From: an uncultured Bacillota bacterium
GTDB lineage: Bacteria; Bacillota; Dethiobacteria; DTU022; UBA8154
Assembly (NCBI GenBank): GCA_937973635.1
Contig: CALJJZ010000045.1
Coordinates: 1 to 64,000 of the forward strand
Length of the DNA stretch: 64,000 nucleotides
Direction: 5' to 3'
Part shown: piece by piece, positions 1-9,087 of the stretch
How the letters are laid out: each line of letters opens with the position of its first letter
Numbering within the stretch: position 1 is the stretch's first letter
The notes under the pieces: generated by a model
What the model saw: the letters and a program-made list of their open reading frames with translations, nothing else
What the model was told of the DNA's origin: nothing
Database searches by the model: none
Position numbers and translations under genes: made by a program

Positions 1-1
1 T

Positions 2-229
2 ATCGGGTCTGTTGTGCCTAAAATCAGGGAGCTGGCCCGGGAGAAGGATAGGCGGAACTTAGGTCTGAAAATACAGGTTGATGGGGGCATTAACAGAGAG
101 ACAGCCCCCCTTGTCGTAGAGGCGGGAGCGGAGGTCCTTGTTGCCGGTTCGGCTCTGTTCGGCCACGGGGACCCGGAGGAGCTCATCCATACTTTTAAGC
201 TGCTCCAGCCAAAAGAGAGGGGCGTGTAG
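2..229 (+). CDS. rpe: Ribulose-phosphate 3-epimerase, C-terminal part
   Basis: This is the last 75 codons of a gene whose 5' end lies outside the window. Rpe interconverts ribulose 5-phosphate and xylulose 5-phosphate in the cytosolic pentose phosphate pathway. The visible part holds the late TIM-barrel signature QVDGGIN followed by GAEVLVAGSALFG, which in this family contains the second catalytic aspartate and the phosphate-binding loop. The frame is open to the window edge without a convincing start; the GTG at position 14 is an internal valine. It ends about 110 bases before ribD and probably belongs to an upstream operon. Confidence 0.9.
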   Translation: MGSVVPKIRELAREKDRRNLGLKIQVDGGINRETAPLVVEAGAEVLVAGSALFGHGDPEELIHTFKLLQPKERGV

Positions 230-305
230 GGACAGGGTTTGTCTTTTTTGCTTTCCTTAAGTTTTGTTTTGAAGGTGCAGGGCTCTTCAGGGTTGTTGCT
301 TTGTA

Positions 306-314
306 TGTTATAAT
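306..314 (+). promoter_or_regulatory. Extended -10 promoter for the riboflavin operon
   Basis: TGTTATAAT matches an extended -10 element and lies 25 bases before the ribD GTG. No good -35 hexamer is present at 17 bases upstream (TTCAGG only). The 110-base gap has no FMN riboswitch: the conserved RFN core is missing, so riboflavin control, if any, is by another route. Confidence 0.45.
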
Positions 315-338
315 TATTTAAACCAATGGGAGCGAGAG

Positions 339-1517
339 GTGAAGACGAAACAGATGGAATCAGACGAACGGTATATGTGGATGGCCCTGGACCTGGCCCG
401 TAAAGGATGGGGGAAAACCAGTCCAAACCCCATGGTGGGAGCTGTCCTGGTGAAAGACGGGGAAGTTGTAGGTACGGGTTTCCATCATCGTGCAGGTGAA
501 CCGCATGCAGAGGTTATCGCCCTTAGAGAAGCTGGGGAAAAAGCCCGTGGGGCCACACTCTATACCAATCTAGAACCATGTTCCCATTTTGGCAGGACAC
601 CGCCCTGTACAGACGCCCTGATTGCGGCGGGAGTCCGCAAAGTAGTAATGGCTACCACCGACCCTAACCCCATGATCTCGGGGAAAGGTGCCGCTAGGCT
701 GAAAGAAGCGGGAATTAAGGTGAAAAGCGGCGTTTTGGAGGAAAAGGCCAGACGCTTAAATGAAGCATTTTTCAAATATATTACTACGGGCATCCCTTTT
801 GTGGTAGCCAAGACAGCTATGACCCTTGACGGCAAGATTGCCACGCATACCGGCAAATCACGCTGGATTACCGGCGAAAAATCACGCAACTTTGTCCACC
901 GCCTCCGTTCCAGATGTGATGGGATCATGGTGGGGATCAATACGGTCCTTTGTGATGACCCCCTGCTCAATGTCCGGCTTGAGGGGGAAGAACATAACCC
1001 GTTGCGCATTATTGTGGACAGCCGGGCAAGGTTGCCCCTGGAAGCTACTGTGGTTAAGACAGCCCGGCAATACAGAACGATCCTTGCCACTACTGCCCTT
1101 GCGCCCGAGGGTAAACTCTCGGCCCTGCGTTCGTCAGGGGTCGAAGTAATGGTATTACCGGATAAAAAGGAGAAGGTGGACCTGTACGCCCTGATGCAAG
1201 CTCTGGGGAAACGGGAGGTCAGTGCTTTGCTTGTGGAAGGAGGGGGCAATCTTAATTATGCCCTGCTGGAGCAAAACCTGATTGATAAACTTTACTGTTT
1301 TGTGGCTCCCCTTCTTTTTGGGGGCAAAGATGCCCCTACACCGCTGGAAGGGGAAGGGATTGAAGAGCCGGCACAATCTTGGGTAGTGGAAAATATTGAA
1401 ATAAAACAGCTGGAGCAGGATCTGCTGATTATAGGTTATCCCTCGAGGAGGGAGAAAGTTGTTCACCGGTCTGGTGGAAGAACTGGGCGAAATATTGAGC
1501 CGGCAACACTCCTCTAA
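339..1517 (+). CDS. ribD: Bifunctional diaminohydroxyphosphoribosylaminopyrimidine deaminase / reductase
   Basis: RibD performs the second and third steps of riboflavin synthesis: deamination of the pyrimidine amine, then NADPH-dependent ribosyl reduction. The N-terminal deaminase domain has the zinc site PHAEV (His56) with PCxxxGxTPPC (Cys81, Cys90); the reductase domain starts near residue 155 with KTAMTLDGKIA. First gene of ribD-ribE-ribBA-ribH. The start is GTG 339 with GGGAG upstream; an ATG at 354 is an alternative. The 392-residue product is some 20 residues longer than usual, because the frame runs 59 bases into ribE, and the final residues after LIIGY look unlike the family. Confidence 0.95.
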   Translation: MKTKQMESDERYMWMALDLARKGWGKTSPNPMVGAVLVKDGEVVGTGFHHRAGEPHAEVIALREAGEKARGATLYTNLEPCSHFGRTPPCTDALIAAGVRKVVMATTDPNPMISGKGAARLKEAGIKVKSGVLEEKARRLNEAFFKYITTGIPFVVAKTAMTLDGKIATHTGKSRWITGEKSRNFVHRLRSRCDGIMVGINTVLCDDPLLNVRLEGEEHNPLRIIVDSRARLPLEATVVKTARQYRTILATTALAPEGKLSALRSSGVEVMVLPDKKEKVDLYALMQALGKREVSALLVEGGGNLNYALLEQNLIDKLYCFVAPLLFGGKDAPTPLEGEGIEEPAQSWVVENIEIKQLEQDLLIIGYPSRREKVVHRSGGRTGRNIEPATLL

Positions 1518-2142
1518 TGGCGCTGTTTTGTCCATCAAAGGAGAATTGGTTTACTCCGGTCTTAAGCTGGGCGATAGTGTGGCGGTAAACGGCGTCTGCC
1601 TGACCGTTTCCCGCTTGGGCCCGCCCGGCGTTTTTTATATGGATGTGATGCCCGAGACGCTGCGGCGTACCAACCTCCATGAACTGCAGAGAGGCAGCAA
1701 GGTTAACCTAGAAAGGGCGCTGCGGGCCGGGGACCGTATGGGTGGCCACTTTGTAAGCGGACATATAGACGGGACGGGGGAGATCCTGGCCCAACAACGG
1801 GAAGGAAATGCGCTTGTTTTCCGGATTGGGGCTCCTCCCCGGCTGCTGCGCTATCTTGTGGAAAAAGGTTCCGTTGCAGTGGACGGCATCAGCCTGACTG
1901 TGGTTACGGTGGAAAAGGATTTTTTCAGCGTATCCCTGATTCCCCATACTGCTGCTTTAACCACGCTCGGCTATAAAAGGGCCGGAGATCGGGTTAATCT
2001 GGAAGTGGATATGCTGGCCAAGTATCTGGAGAAGCTGCTCCTGGCTTTTTTCCCCGGCCGTCGCCTTGAAGAAAAAAGGAGCGAAGGAGACAGCGGAGAA
2101 GGGATAACCCTCTCCATGTTGCAGGAAAAGGGCTTTATTTAA
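1459..2142 (+). CDS. ribE: Riboflavin synthase, alpha subunit
   Basis: Converts two molecules of 6,7-dimethyl-8-ribityllumazine into riboflavin and the pyrimidine precursor. The protein has the two homologous lumazine-binding barrels of the family: MFTGLVEELG at the N-terminus and the second repeat beginning about residue 95 with MGGHFVSGHIDGTG. I chose TTG 1459 because it gives the invariant MFTG start and is preceded by GAGGAGGGAG at good spacing; this start lies inside ribD, so the two genes overlap by 59 bases and are likely translationally coupled. A charged tail of about 25 residues extends beyond the usual end. Confidence 0.94.
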   Translation: MFTGLVEELGEILSRQHSSNGAVLSIKGELVYSGLKLGDSVAVNGVCLTVSRLGPPGVFYMDVMPETLRRTNLHELQRGSKVNLERALRAGDRMGGHFVSGHIDGTGEILAQQREGNALVFRIGAPPRLLRYLVEKGSVAVDGISLTVVTVEKDFFSVSLIPHTAALTTLGYKRAGDRVNLEVDMLAKYLEKLLLAFFPGRRLEEKRSEGDSGEGITLSMLQEKGFI

Positions 2143-2201
2143 TGTAAGGGCAGACGCTTGGCGTAAACAGGTCTTTACTTTGAGCTTGCATTTAGACTTG
2201 C

Positions 2202-3443
2202 TTGGAAGGGATGATAGAACTGGAGGTTAAGTTCAACACCATTGAGGAAGCGATTGAAGAAATAAGGCAGGGCAGAATGGTGGTTGTCGTTGATGACGAG
2301 GACCGGGAGAACGAAGGGGACCTGGTCATGGCCGCGGAGAAAGCCACGCCTGAAAGCATTAATTTTATGGTACGTTATGGAAGGGGCCTGGTTTGTGCTC
2401 CTCTTACGGCAAAACGTGTGGCCGAGCTGGAGCTTCCCCTCATGGTCAACCACAATACTGACAGCCAGGGTACAGCCTTTACTGTTTCTGTTGATGTAAA
2501 GGGAGTGACCACAGGGATTTCTGCCCACGAACGGGCCAGGACGATTAACAAGCTGATCGATCCCCAGGCCAGACCGTCAGACTTTAACCGTCCGGGTCAT
2601 GTTTTCCCCCTCCAGGCCAAGGAAGGAGGCGTTTTGCGCCGCGCCGGTCACACTGAAGCCTCTATCGACCTGGCCAGGCTGGCAGGACTTTACCCTGCGG
2701 CTGTTATCTGTGAAATCATGAATGAGGACGGGACCATGGCCCGGGTGCCCCAGTTGATGGAATTTGTGCAAAAGCACGGGTTGAAAATAATTACCATCGC
2801 CGAACTGATCCAGTACCGCATGAAGAAAGAGACCTTTGTGACACGGGGGGCAACGGCCTCTTTGCCCACAATTTATGGCGAATTTCAGTTAATAGCGTAT
2901 GATAACTCCCTGGACAACAAAACGCATCTGGCTCTGGTTAAAGGCGAGATCGACAGCGATAAGCCGGTGCTGGTGCGTGTTCACTCCGAATGCCTGACTG
3001 GTGACGTCCTGGGCTCGCTGCGCTGTGACTGCGGCAAGCAATTGGCCCAGGCCTTGCGCCAGATCAACGAGGCCGGCAGCGGGGTGCTCGTTTATATGCG
3101 TCAGGAGGGTCGGGGTATTGGTCTGCTTAACAAAATAAAAGCCTATGAATTGCAGGATTGCGGCAGGGACACGGTGGAGGCGAACGAAGAACTAGGTTTT
3201 CCCCCCGACCTGCGCGATTATGGGTTGGGAGCCCAGATCCTGGTGGACCTGGGTGTCCGCAAAATCCGTCTCCTTACCAATAACCCGCGCAAGGTTAAAG
3301 GGCTGGAAGGCTACGGCCTAACTATTGTGGAAAGGGTGCCACTGGAAATCCCCCCCGGCGCACACAGCAGCCGTTACCTGCAGGCAAAACGGGATAAGCT
3401 GGGACACCTGCTAAATTGTGGCCCTGTTGCGGAAAATCAATAA
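2202..3443 (+). CDS. ribBA: 3,4-dihydroxy-2-butanone-4-phosphate synthase / GTP cyclohydrolase II
   Basis: Fused enzyme supplying both riboflavin precursors: the N-terminal half makes dihydroxybutanone phosphate from ribulose 5-phosphate, the C-terminal half opens GTP. Seen are the DHBP synthase acidic loop [10 protein letters not shown] (31-40) and [14 protein letters not shown], then the cyclohydrolase zinc cysteines 264, 275 and 277 in [17 protein letters not shown] and RQEGRGIGL. The start is uncertain: TTG 2202 has no clear ribosome binding site, ATG 2211 has GGAAGGG too close, and a good GGAGG at 2222 has no start codon after it. Confidence 0.94.
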   Translation: MEGMIELEVKFNTIEEAIEEIRQGRMVVVVDDEDRENEGDLVMAAEKATPESINFMVRYGRGLVCAPLTAKRVAELELPLMVNHNTDSQGTAFTVSVDVKGVTTGISAHERARTINKLIDPQARPSDFNRPGHVFPLQAKEGGVLRRAGHTEASIDLARLAGLYPAAVICEIMNEDGTMARVPQLMEFVQKHGLKIITIAELIQYRMKKETFVTRGATASLPTIYGEFQLIAYDNSLDNKTHLALVKGEIDSDKPVLVRVHSECLTGDVLGSLRCDCGKQLAQALRQINEAGSGVLVYMRQEGRGIGLLNKIKAYELQDCGRDTVEANEELGFPPDLRDYGLGAQILVDLGVRKIRLLTNNPRKVKGLEGYGLTIVERVPLEIPPGAHSSRYLQAKRDKLGHLLNCGPVAENQ

Positions 3444-3455
3444 AAAATAAAGGCG

Positions 3456-3938
3456 GTGAAGCAATTGGTCCGACAGCTTGAAGGGCATCTCCATGCCGGT
3501 GGTTTTCGCTTTGCCCTTATTGTCAGCCGTTTTAACGAATTTATTTCCTCGAAACTGCTTGATGGTGCCCTGGATGCTTTAACAAGGCACGAAGCCAGGG
3601 AAGAAGATATGGAAATCTTCTGGGTGCCAGGTGCCTTTGAAATCCCTTTTCTAGCCAAAATATTGGCTAAAAGCGGTCGTTTCGATGCCGTTGTCTGTCT
3701 TGGCGCAGTAATTCGTGGCAACACACCGCATTTTGATTTTGTGGCTGCGGAGGTGGCAAAGGGTATAGCCCTTGCTGCCATGGAGACGGAAGTGCCCGTG
3801 CTTTTTGGTGTTATTACCAGTGATACCTTGGAACAGGCCATTGAAAGGGCAGGCTCAAAAGCGGGAAACAAAGGATGGGATGCTGCACTGGGAGCCATAG
3901 AGATGGTTAGCTTGATGAAAAAGCTTAAAAATCAGTAG
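3456..3938 (+). CDS. ribH: 6,7-dimethyl-8-ribityllumazine synthase
   Basis: Condenses the pyrimidine and dihydroxybutanone phosphate to lumazine, the substrate of RibE; the family forms icosahedral or pentameric shells. Visible motifs are SRFNEFIS, the substrate loop GAFEIP, and [15 protein letters not shown], which carries the catalytic His. Length 160 matches the family. The start is GTG 3456 after AAAGGCG. It is the last gene of the rib operon, 12 bases after ribBA and followed by a 10-bp stem hairpin. Confidence 0.95.
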   Translation: MKQLVRQLEGHLHAGGFRFALIVSRFNEFISSKLLDGALDALTRHEAREEDMEIFWVPGAFEIPFLAKILAKSGRFDAVVCLGAVIRGNTPHFDFVAAEVAKGIALAAMETEVPVLFGVITSDTLEQAIERAGSKAGNKGWDAALGAIEMVSLMKKLKNQ

Positions 3939-3953
3939 CCATACCAACAACAG

Positions 3954-3998
3954 CAACCCGCCGTGCCCGGCGGGTTGGTAGTCTCTATTCTATTTTTT
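3954..3998 (+). terminator. Rho-independent-like terminator after ribH
   Basis: A perfect 10-bp stem CAACCCGCCG / CGGCGGGTTG (3954-3963 with 3968-3977) closes a four-base TGCC loop. The T-run (3992-3998) is 14 bases beyond the stem, further than ideal, but position and strength fit the end of the riboflavin operon. Confidence 0.75.
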
Positions 3999-4010
3999 TG
4001 AGGTGACAGC

Positions 4011-6767
4011 ATGACAGAGCAGCAAGGGGAGCGTTTTTTTATCCTGGACGGGCACAGCCTGGCTTACCGGGCTTTTTTTGCTCTGCCCTTGGAGCTGACC
4101 ACCAAAGAGGGCCTGCATACCAATGCTGTGTTGGGTTTTACCAATATGCTGCTGCGCCTGTTGAAAGACGAAAAACCAGGTTATCTGGCTGCAGCCTTTG
4201 ATTATCCTGCAGCTAATTTCCGCCATTATCTTTACGAAGAATATAAAGCGACCCGCCAGAAAACCCCGCCGGAGATGAGTGAGCAGCTGCCACTGATTAA
4301 GGAGATCCTGACCGCTTATAATATCCCCTGTTTTGAACTGGAAGGCTTCGAAGCCGACGATATTATTGGCGCCTGTGTACGTGCTGCCAGAAAGGCCGGA
4401 ATGGAGGCGGTCATTGTAACTGCTGATGCCGATGCTTTCCAGCTTTTAGAAGAAGGAGTGAAGATCCTGATTACGCGCCGTGGTATCAGCCAGGTGGAGT
4501 GGTATGATGCCACAAAACTGCAGGCAGACTACGGCATTTCAGCCCGGCAATGGGTTGACTTCAAAGCTCTAAAAGGAGACAGTTCGGACAACATTCCCGG
4601 TATTCCCGGTGTAGGCGAAAAAAAGGCTCTGCAGTTGTTGCAGGAGTACGGGTCTTTGGAGGAAATCATCCGCTGTAGCGGGAAAATAAAAGGCAAGCTC
4701 GGGGAAAATATTGCTGCCTTTGCCGAGCAGGCCCTCCTGGGCAAAAAATTGATAACGATTAACAGCGATCTGCCTCTGACTTTTTCCCTCCGTGATTGCC
4801 GTTATCGCGGACCTGACCGGCAGACCCTGATGGCTGTGCTGCGGCGCCTGGAGTTAAACAGTATAATCAACAGCCTGAACAGCATGCTGCCGGCAGAGGA
4901 CATGGTTCAGACCGGCCTTTTCCCGGCGGAAACAGGGGCCTTAAACCATACTTCAGGGGCCGGTGGGCGGGTATCAGGCAGCCTTGCCAATCCTCGCTTT
5001 CCCCTTTACCTAAACTCAAAAGCTGACCTAATAGAAATAAGATCTAAAATTGAGCAGGGAGAGGCTTTTGCCCTTTTGCCTTATGCTGATGGCGCCTCCG
5101 CTCCGGGGTCTGACCCCGCAGGAGTAATTTTTTCTTCTCCGGCTGGCACTTATTATCTGTCTTTTAACAAAGGTCAGGTTGGCAGGGATGAACTGTGGCA
5201 TCTGCTGGGGCCTTTACTGGAGAACCCTGCTAAAATCCTGATTACCCATGATTTTAAACCCCTTTACAAGAGCATTTTTAAGGCAGGAATTGAACCCAAA
5301 TGCCGTGTTTTTGATACGATGCTTGCTGCTTACCTGCTCCATCCGGAGCGTCCGACGTACGATCCGCTCTCCCTTTGTGACGATTTTTGCGCCACCTCTC
5401 TCTTGGCGTCTGCAAAGGAAGGAGAAAAGACGGAGGCAAAAAAAGCGGATCCGGGTGTTTGGGCCGTCTGCTGCAGTATGCTCCCTCAATTAAAGAAAAG
5501 GTTTCTTGCTCTTTTACAGGAGCAAGAGATGGATAAGCTTTATTATGAGCTGGAGCTGCCCCTTGTAAAAGTGCTCGCCCGTATGGAGCTAAGGGGCATA
5601 ACCGTCAGGAGGGAAGTCCTGAGCAGGCTGGCAGAGGAGATGCAAACTCTTCTCTCTTTTCTGGAGCAGGAGATCGTGGAGCTGGCCGGGGAAAAGTTTA
5701 ACCTTAATTCGCCAAAGCAGTTGGGTTTTATCCTGTTTGAAAAGCTGGGATTGCCTGTGGTGCGGCGCATTAAAACCGGTTACTCCACCGATGCCCGCAC
5801 CCTGCAGGAGCTGGCCGGCTGTCATCCCATTGTGGAAAAGCTGCTGCAATATCGTACCGTTTCCAAACTTATAAACACATACCTGGACGGCTTGCCGCCT
5901 CTCATCAATCCGGCCACCGGCCGTATCCATACAACCTTTAATCAGACAGTAACAGCCACAGGACGTTTAAGTAGCAGTGAACCCAACCTGCAGAATATCC
6001 CCATACGCTATGCGGAAGGGAGGCGTCTGCGCGAAGCCTTTACCGTTTCCTGCGCAGGGAACCTGTTGTTGGCTGCTGATTATTCCCAGATCGAACTGCG
6101 TATCCTGGCGCACCTTTCCGGTGATGAAAACCTCCTTGATGCTTTCAGAAAAGACCAGGATATCCATACCAGGACTGCTGCCGATATCTTTAATGTGGAG
6201 ATGGAGGCGGTGACTCCCAAGATGCGTAATGCCGCCAAAGCGGTCAATTTTGGCATTATTTACGGCATCAGCGATTACGGCCTTGCCCGGGATCTGCGTA
6301 TCTCCCGCAGTGAAGCGAAACAGTTTATCCATGCTTATTTCCAGCGATACAGCGGGATCGAAAGTTATTTGAACCGTTGTCTTGCTCTGGCCAGAGAACA
6401 GGGGTTTGTTACCACGCTTATGAACAGGCGGCGCTATCTCCCCGATATCAATCATGCCAATCATAACCGCCGCAGTTTTGCTGAACGGGTCGCCCGGAAT
6501 ACGCCCATCCAGGGATCTGCTGCGGACATGATCAAAGCGGCCATGATTGCCATTGACCGGGAGCTGGAGGCGCGGTGCTTTGCCGCGGCAATGTTGCTCC
6601 AGGTCCATGATGAACTGATCTTTGAGCTTCCGGCCCAGGAGTTAAATGAAGTTGCCTCCTGTGTAAAGGGGCTGATGGAGGGGGTTATCTCCTTAAGTGT
6701 GCCGCTGAAAGTTGATTTAAAGGTAGGGCGGGACTGGTACCATCTCGACCCGTGGAAAGGGGTTTAG
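4011..6767 (+). CDS. polA: DNA polymerase I
   Basis: Repair and Okazaki-fragment polymerase of 918 residues with three domains: N-terminal 5'-3' exonuclease (GHSLAYRAFF, ADDIIGA, KGDSSDNIPG, GVGEKKA), a degenerate 3'-5' exonuclease region at about 330-520, and the family A polymerase domain with DYSQIELRILAHLSGDENL, KAVNFGIIYGIS and QVHDELIFE. In the middle domain the acidic metal-ligand motif of a proofreading exonuclease is not present, as in many Firmicutes Pol I enzymes, so proofreading is probably absent. ATG 4011 follows GAGGTGACAGC. mutM starts 7 bases after the stop, so the two repair genes form an operon. Confidence 0.96.
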   Translation: MTEQQGERFFILDGHSLAYRAFFALPLELTTKEGLHTNAVLGFTNMLLRLLKDEKPGYLAAAFDYPAANFRHYLYEEYKATRQKTPPEMSEQLPLIKEILTAYNIPCFELEGFEADDIIGACVRAARKAGMEAVIVTADADAFQLLEEGVKILITRRGISQVEWYDATKLQADYGISARQWVDFKALKGDSSDNIPGIPGVGEKKALQLLQEYGSLEEIIRCSGKIKGKLGENIAAFAEQALLGKKLITINSDLPLTFSLRDCRYRGPDRQTLMAVLRRLELNSIINSLNSMLPAEDMVQTGLFPAETGALNHTSGAGGRVSGSLANPRFPLYLNSKADLIEIRSKIEQGEAFALLPYADGASAPGSDPAGVIFSSPAGTYYLSFNKGQVGRDELWHLLGPLLENPAKILITHDFKPLYKSIFKAGIEPKCRVFDTMLAAYLLHPERPTYDPLSLCDDFCATSLLASAKEGEKTEAKKADPGVWAVCCSMLPQLKKRFLALLQEQEMDKLYYELELPLVKVLARMELRGITVRREVLSRLAEEMQTLLSFLEQEIVELAGEKFNLNSPKQLGFILFEKLGLPVVRRIKTGYSTDARTLQELAGCHPIVEKLLQYRTVSKLINTYLDGLPPLINPATGRIHTTFNQTVTATGRLSSSEPNLQNIPIRYAEGRRLREAFTVSCAGNLLLAADYSQIELRILAHLSGDENLLDAFRKDQDIHTRTAADIFNVEMEAVTPKMRNAAKAVNFGIIYGISDYGLARDLRISRSEAKQFIHAYFQRYSGIESYLNRCLALAREQGFVTTLMNRRRYLPDINHANHNRRSFAERVARNTPIQGSAADMIKAAMIAIDRELEARCFAAAMLLQVHDELIFELPAQELNEVASCVKGLMEGVISLSVPLKVDLKVGRDWYHLDPWKGV

Positions 6768-6774
6768 GGGATAA

Positions 6775-7638
6775 ATGCCTGAACTGCCGGAAGTAGAATG
6801 TGTGGTTCGTGCCCTGAGCGTCAGTGTAGTTGGAAAGAAAATTTTGGATATCGATTTCAAATTTACCAGGATGCTGCAAAGCATCGACCCGGGTGAGTTT
6901 GCGCGGCTGGTTAAGGGACGGATAATAGAAGCGATAAAAAGGAGGGGCAAATATATTTTTTTCGTTTTAAGCGGCGGCCTGATTCTGGAGGTACACCTGC
7001 GTATGACCGGGCGTTTTCTTTATAGTATAAAACCTTTAGCTACGGGACCGCACACGGGGGCGGTTTTTTCGTTTGAAGACGGGAGCAGTCTTTATTATGA
7101 GGATGTACGTCGGTTCGGTACTTTTCGCCTCTTTGATCAAGAAACGCTCTGTTATTCCCCTGCCCACTCCCTTGGACCAGACCCCTTGGACGAGGAGTTT
7201 AGCCTTCAGCAGTTTGCCCGGTTGCTCCGGCACAAAGGGAGAACAAGGATCAAATCCCTTCTGCTCAATCAGCAAAATCTGGCCGGACTCGGCAATATCT
7301 ATACGGATGAAGCCCTTTACCGTGCAGGAATCCATCCAGCCAGGCCCGCAGGTGACCTTGGGCCCGGAGAAAGCAAAAAGTTATTTGAAGCCATAATCTC
7401 TGTCTTGCGGGAGAGCATTCTTTCCGGAGGCACAACCTTCTCCGATTACCGGGATCTGCTCGGCAATGAAGGAAATTTCCAGGATCATTTGCAGGTCTAT
7501 CGCCGGGAAAAGGAAAAATGTCGCCGCTGCGGTGCCGCAATCAGGCGCACCGTCATAGCGGGCCGGGGAACCTATTATTGCCCCGCCTGTCAGGTTCTGC
7601 CCCTGCTTCGGGATGCGGAAACAGGTCTCCGGCAGTAA
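6775..7638 (+). CDS. mutM: Formamidopyrimidine-DNA glycosylase (Fpg)
   Basis: Base-excision repair enzyme that removes 8-oxoguanine and ring-opened purines and nicks the abasic site. The N-terminus MPELPEVE gives the catalytic proline after Met removal and the conserved glutamates; RRGKYIFF carries the catalytic lysine; the H2TH region has LLNQQNLAGLGNIY; the C-terminal zinc finger is CRRCG ... CPACQ (last Cys pair near 269-272). Length 287 is normal for the family. The gene is tightly spaced after polA. Confidence 0.96.
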   Translation: MPELPEVECVVRALSVSVVGKKILDIDFKFTRMLQSIDPGEFARLVKGRIIEAIKRRGKYIFFVLSGGLILEVHLRMTGRFLYSIKPLATGPHTGAVFSFEDGSSLYYEDVRRFGTFRLFDQETLCYSPAHSLGPDPLDEEFSLQQFARLLRHKGRTRIKSLLLNQQNLAGLGNIYTDEALYRAGIHPARPAGDLGPGESKKLFEAIISVLRESILSGGTTFSDYRDLLGNEGNFQDHLQVYRREKEKCRRCGAAIRRTVIAGRGTYYCPACQVLPLLRDAETGLRQ

Positions 7639-7659
7639 AAGACAGGCACCAAAAGTATC

Positions 7660-7699
7660 CTGACCCCATAGTGTACTGTAAAATGTTTCTGGGGGTCAG
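7660..7699 (+). promoter_or_regulatory. Inverted repeat covering the ytaF ribosome binding site
   Basis: CTGACCCC (7660-7667) is complementary to GGGGTCAG (7692-7699), with 24 bases between. The right arm is the likely Shine-Dalgarno region of the GTG at 7703, so the hairpin could hide it in mRNA. Regulation is inference only. Confidence 0.35.
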
Positions 7700-7702
7700 G
7701 CG

Positions 7703-8332
7703 GTGTTTTTGTTCCAGATGTTGTTGCTCTGCTGTGCGGTGAGCTTTGATGGGCTGGCTGCCGGTTTTTCTTACGGGATACGCAATCTGAGGTTGCCTTT
7801 CCTTTCACTGGTAATTATTGCTGTTGCTTCTGCCCTGGTAATGGCGCTGGGGATGATGCTGGGCTGGGCTGTGTCATTTTTTATGGCTGGCTCTTTGTCT
7901 CATCTTCTGGGGTCGCTAATTTTAATCAGCCTGGGTTTCTTTGTGCTCTGGCAGGCATTCTTGCAGCAGAAAAATTGCCGGGCAAAAGCAGATCTATCTC
8001 CTTATAAAAAAGACGGTCTTTTCCAGTTCATAAAAAAACTAATCCGTCAGCCGGAAGAGGCCGATCTGGATCAATCCGGCACCATTAGCTCCGGTGAAGC
8101 CTTTTTTTTGGGGCTTGCCCTGGCCAGCGATGCTTTAGGGGCCGGTCTGGGGATTGGCCTTGCCGGTTTCAGTATATGGCTTACTTCCCTGCTGGTGGGG
8201 GTCAGCAAGTTTTGCCTGATAATCCTCGGGCTTTTTTGGGGGCAATGTTCCCGGGGCAGTATATCCCTTTTCCCTGCCCAGGCACTTGCGGGGCTGATAT
8301 TGCTTTTACTAGGATTATTTAATATACTGTGA
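7703..8332 (+). CDS. ytaF: YtaF-type membrane protein with an EF-hand-like loop
   Basis: Polytopic membrane protein of 209 residues, related to the sporulation membrane protein YtaF and the MntP-like exporters; the biochemical role is not established. About six hydrophobic segments are visible in two halves (near 1-90 and 132-209), each half with a conserved acidic site (SFDGLAAGFSYG and ALASDALGAGLG). The soluble linker carries DLDQSGTISSGE at 121-132, which fits the canonical EF-hand loop at positions 1, 3, 5, 7, 9 and 12. Its position between mutM and coaE matches Bacillus. The start is GTG 7703; its ribosome binding site (GGGGGTCAGG) can pair with an upstream inverted repeat. Confidence 0.85.
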   Translation: MFLFQMLLLCCAVSFDGLAAGFSYGIRNLRLPFLSLVIIAVASALVMALGMMLGWAVSFFMAGSLSHLLGSLILISLGFFVLWQAFLQQKNCRAKADLSPYKKDGLFQFIKKLIRQPEEADLDQSGTISSGEAFFLGLALASDALGAGLGIGLAGFSIWLTSLLVGVSKFCLIILGLFWGQCSRGSISLFPAQALAGLILLLLGLFNIL

Positions 8333-8364
8333 AATGAGCATTAAAGGGAACAGGAATACTCTAG

Positions 8365-8994
8365 ATGTTTAAAATTGGCCTTACAGGCGGTATTGCCTGC
8401 GGTAAATCGACAGTGGCGGAAATGCTGGCACGAAAGGGTGCCCGTATCCTGGATGCCGACAGCTTTGCCCGGGAAGCGGTGGAGCCGGGCCGGCCCGCCT
8501 GGCAGGAGATTAAAACCTGGCTAGGAGATGCCTATTTCCTGGCAGATAAGCGTTTAGATCGGCAAAAAATTGCCGATCTTGTTTTCCATTCTCCGTCAGC
8601 ACGGGAAAAAATAAACGGCATTATTCACCCGCACGTTCTTAAGATGTTGCGCCGCTGCAGCGATGAGCTGGGAAAAGAAGAAGGGGGGCGCATTCAGGTC
8701 TGGGATGTTCCTTTGCTTTTTGAGGCGAAGCTGGATCAAGAAGTGGATCTTGTCCTGGTGGTGGCAGCCGATGAAACCGTGCAGGCAGAAAGATTAAAGC
8801 AAAGAAACGGCCTCAGCAGCAGGGAAGCATACGCGCGCATTTATTCCCAGATGCCCCTTGCCCATAAAATTAAGGCCGCTGATTATGTCATTTACAATAA
8901 TGGTTCTCTCGAAGCATTGCAGGCACAGGTGGATCTCTTCTGGGAAGAGGTTATGCGCAGGGTAAAGGAGCAGGCTGAGCCCGGATTTTGCTGA
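8365..8994 (+). CDS. coaE: Dephospho-CoA kinase
   Basis: Final step of coenzyme A synthesis: ATP-dependent phosphorylation of the 3'-hydroxyl of dephospho-CoA in the cytosol. The P-loop GLTGGIACGKST is at residues 5-16, followed by LDADSFAREAVEPG and the lid/substrate region with VWDVPLLFEA and VVVAADETVQAERLKQRNG. Length 209 is standard. ATG 8365 lies 32 bases after ytaF; the polA-mutM-ytaF-coaE order is the same as in Bacillus subtilis. Confidence 0.95.
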   Translation: MFKIGLTGGIACGKSTVAEMLARKGARILDADSFAREAVEPGRPAWQEIKTWLGDAYFLADKRLDRQKIADLVFHSPSAREKINGIIHPHVLKMLRRCSDELGKEEGGRIQVWDVPLLFEAKLDQEVDLVLVVAADETVQAERLKQRNGLSSREAYARIYSQMPLAHKIKAADYVIYNNGSLEALQAQVDLFWEEVMRRVKEQAEPGFC

Positions 8995-9087
8995 AGATAA
9001 AGGCAAAAATTTGTGCTACTAGTTTTGCCGGTGCTGTGCGCCCGGCGGCAGAGGCCCGTTTTGGGGATTTTAAATTTTTGATTGTAG

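Noticed and set aside
229-338. FMN riboswitch before ribD, suggested by a CTCTTCAGGG stretch
   Set aside because: The gap is too short and lacks the conserved GGGTGAAATTCCC-type core and the paired P1 stem.
560-1249. Long minus-strand frame opposite ribD
   Set aside because: It runs antisense through a clearly conserved enzyme, has no family resemblance and is a shadow caused by codon composition.
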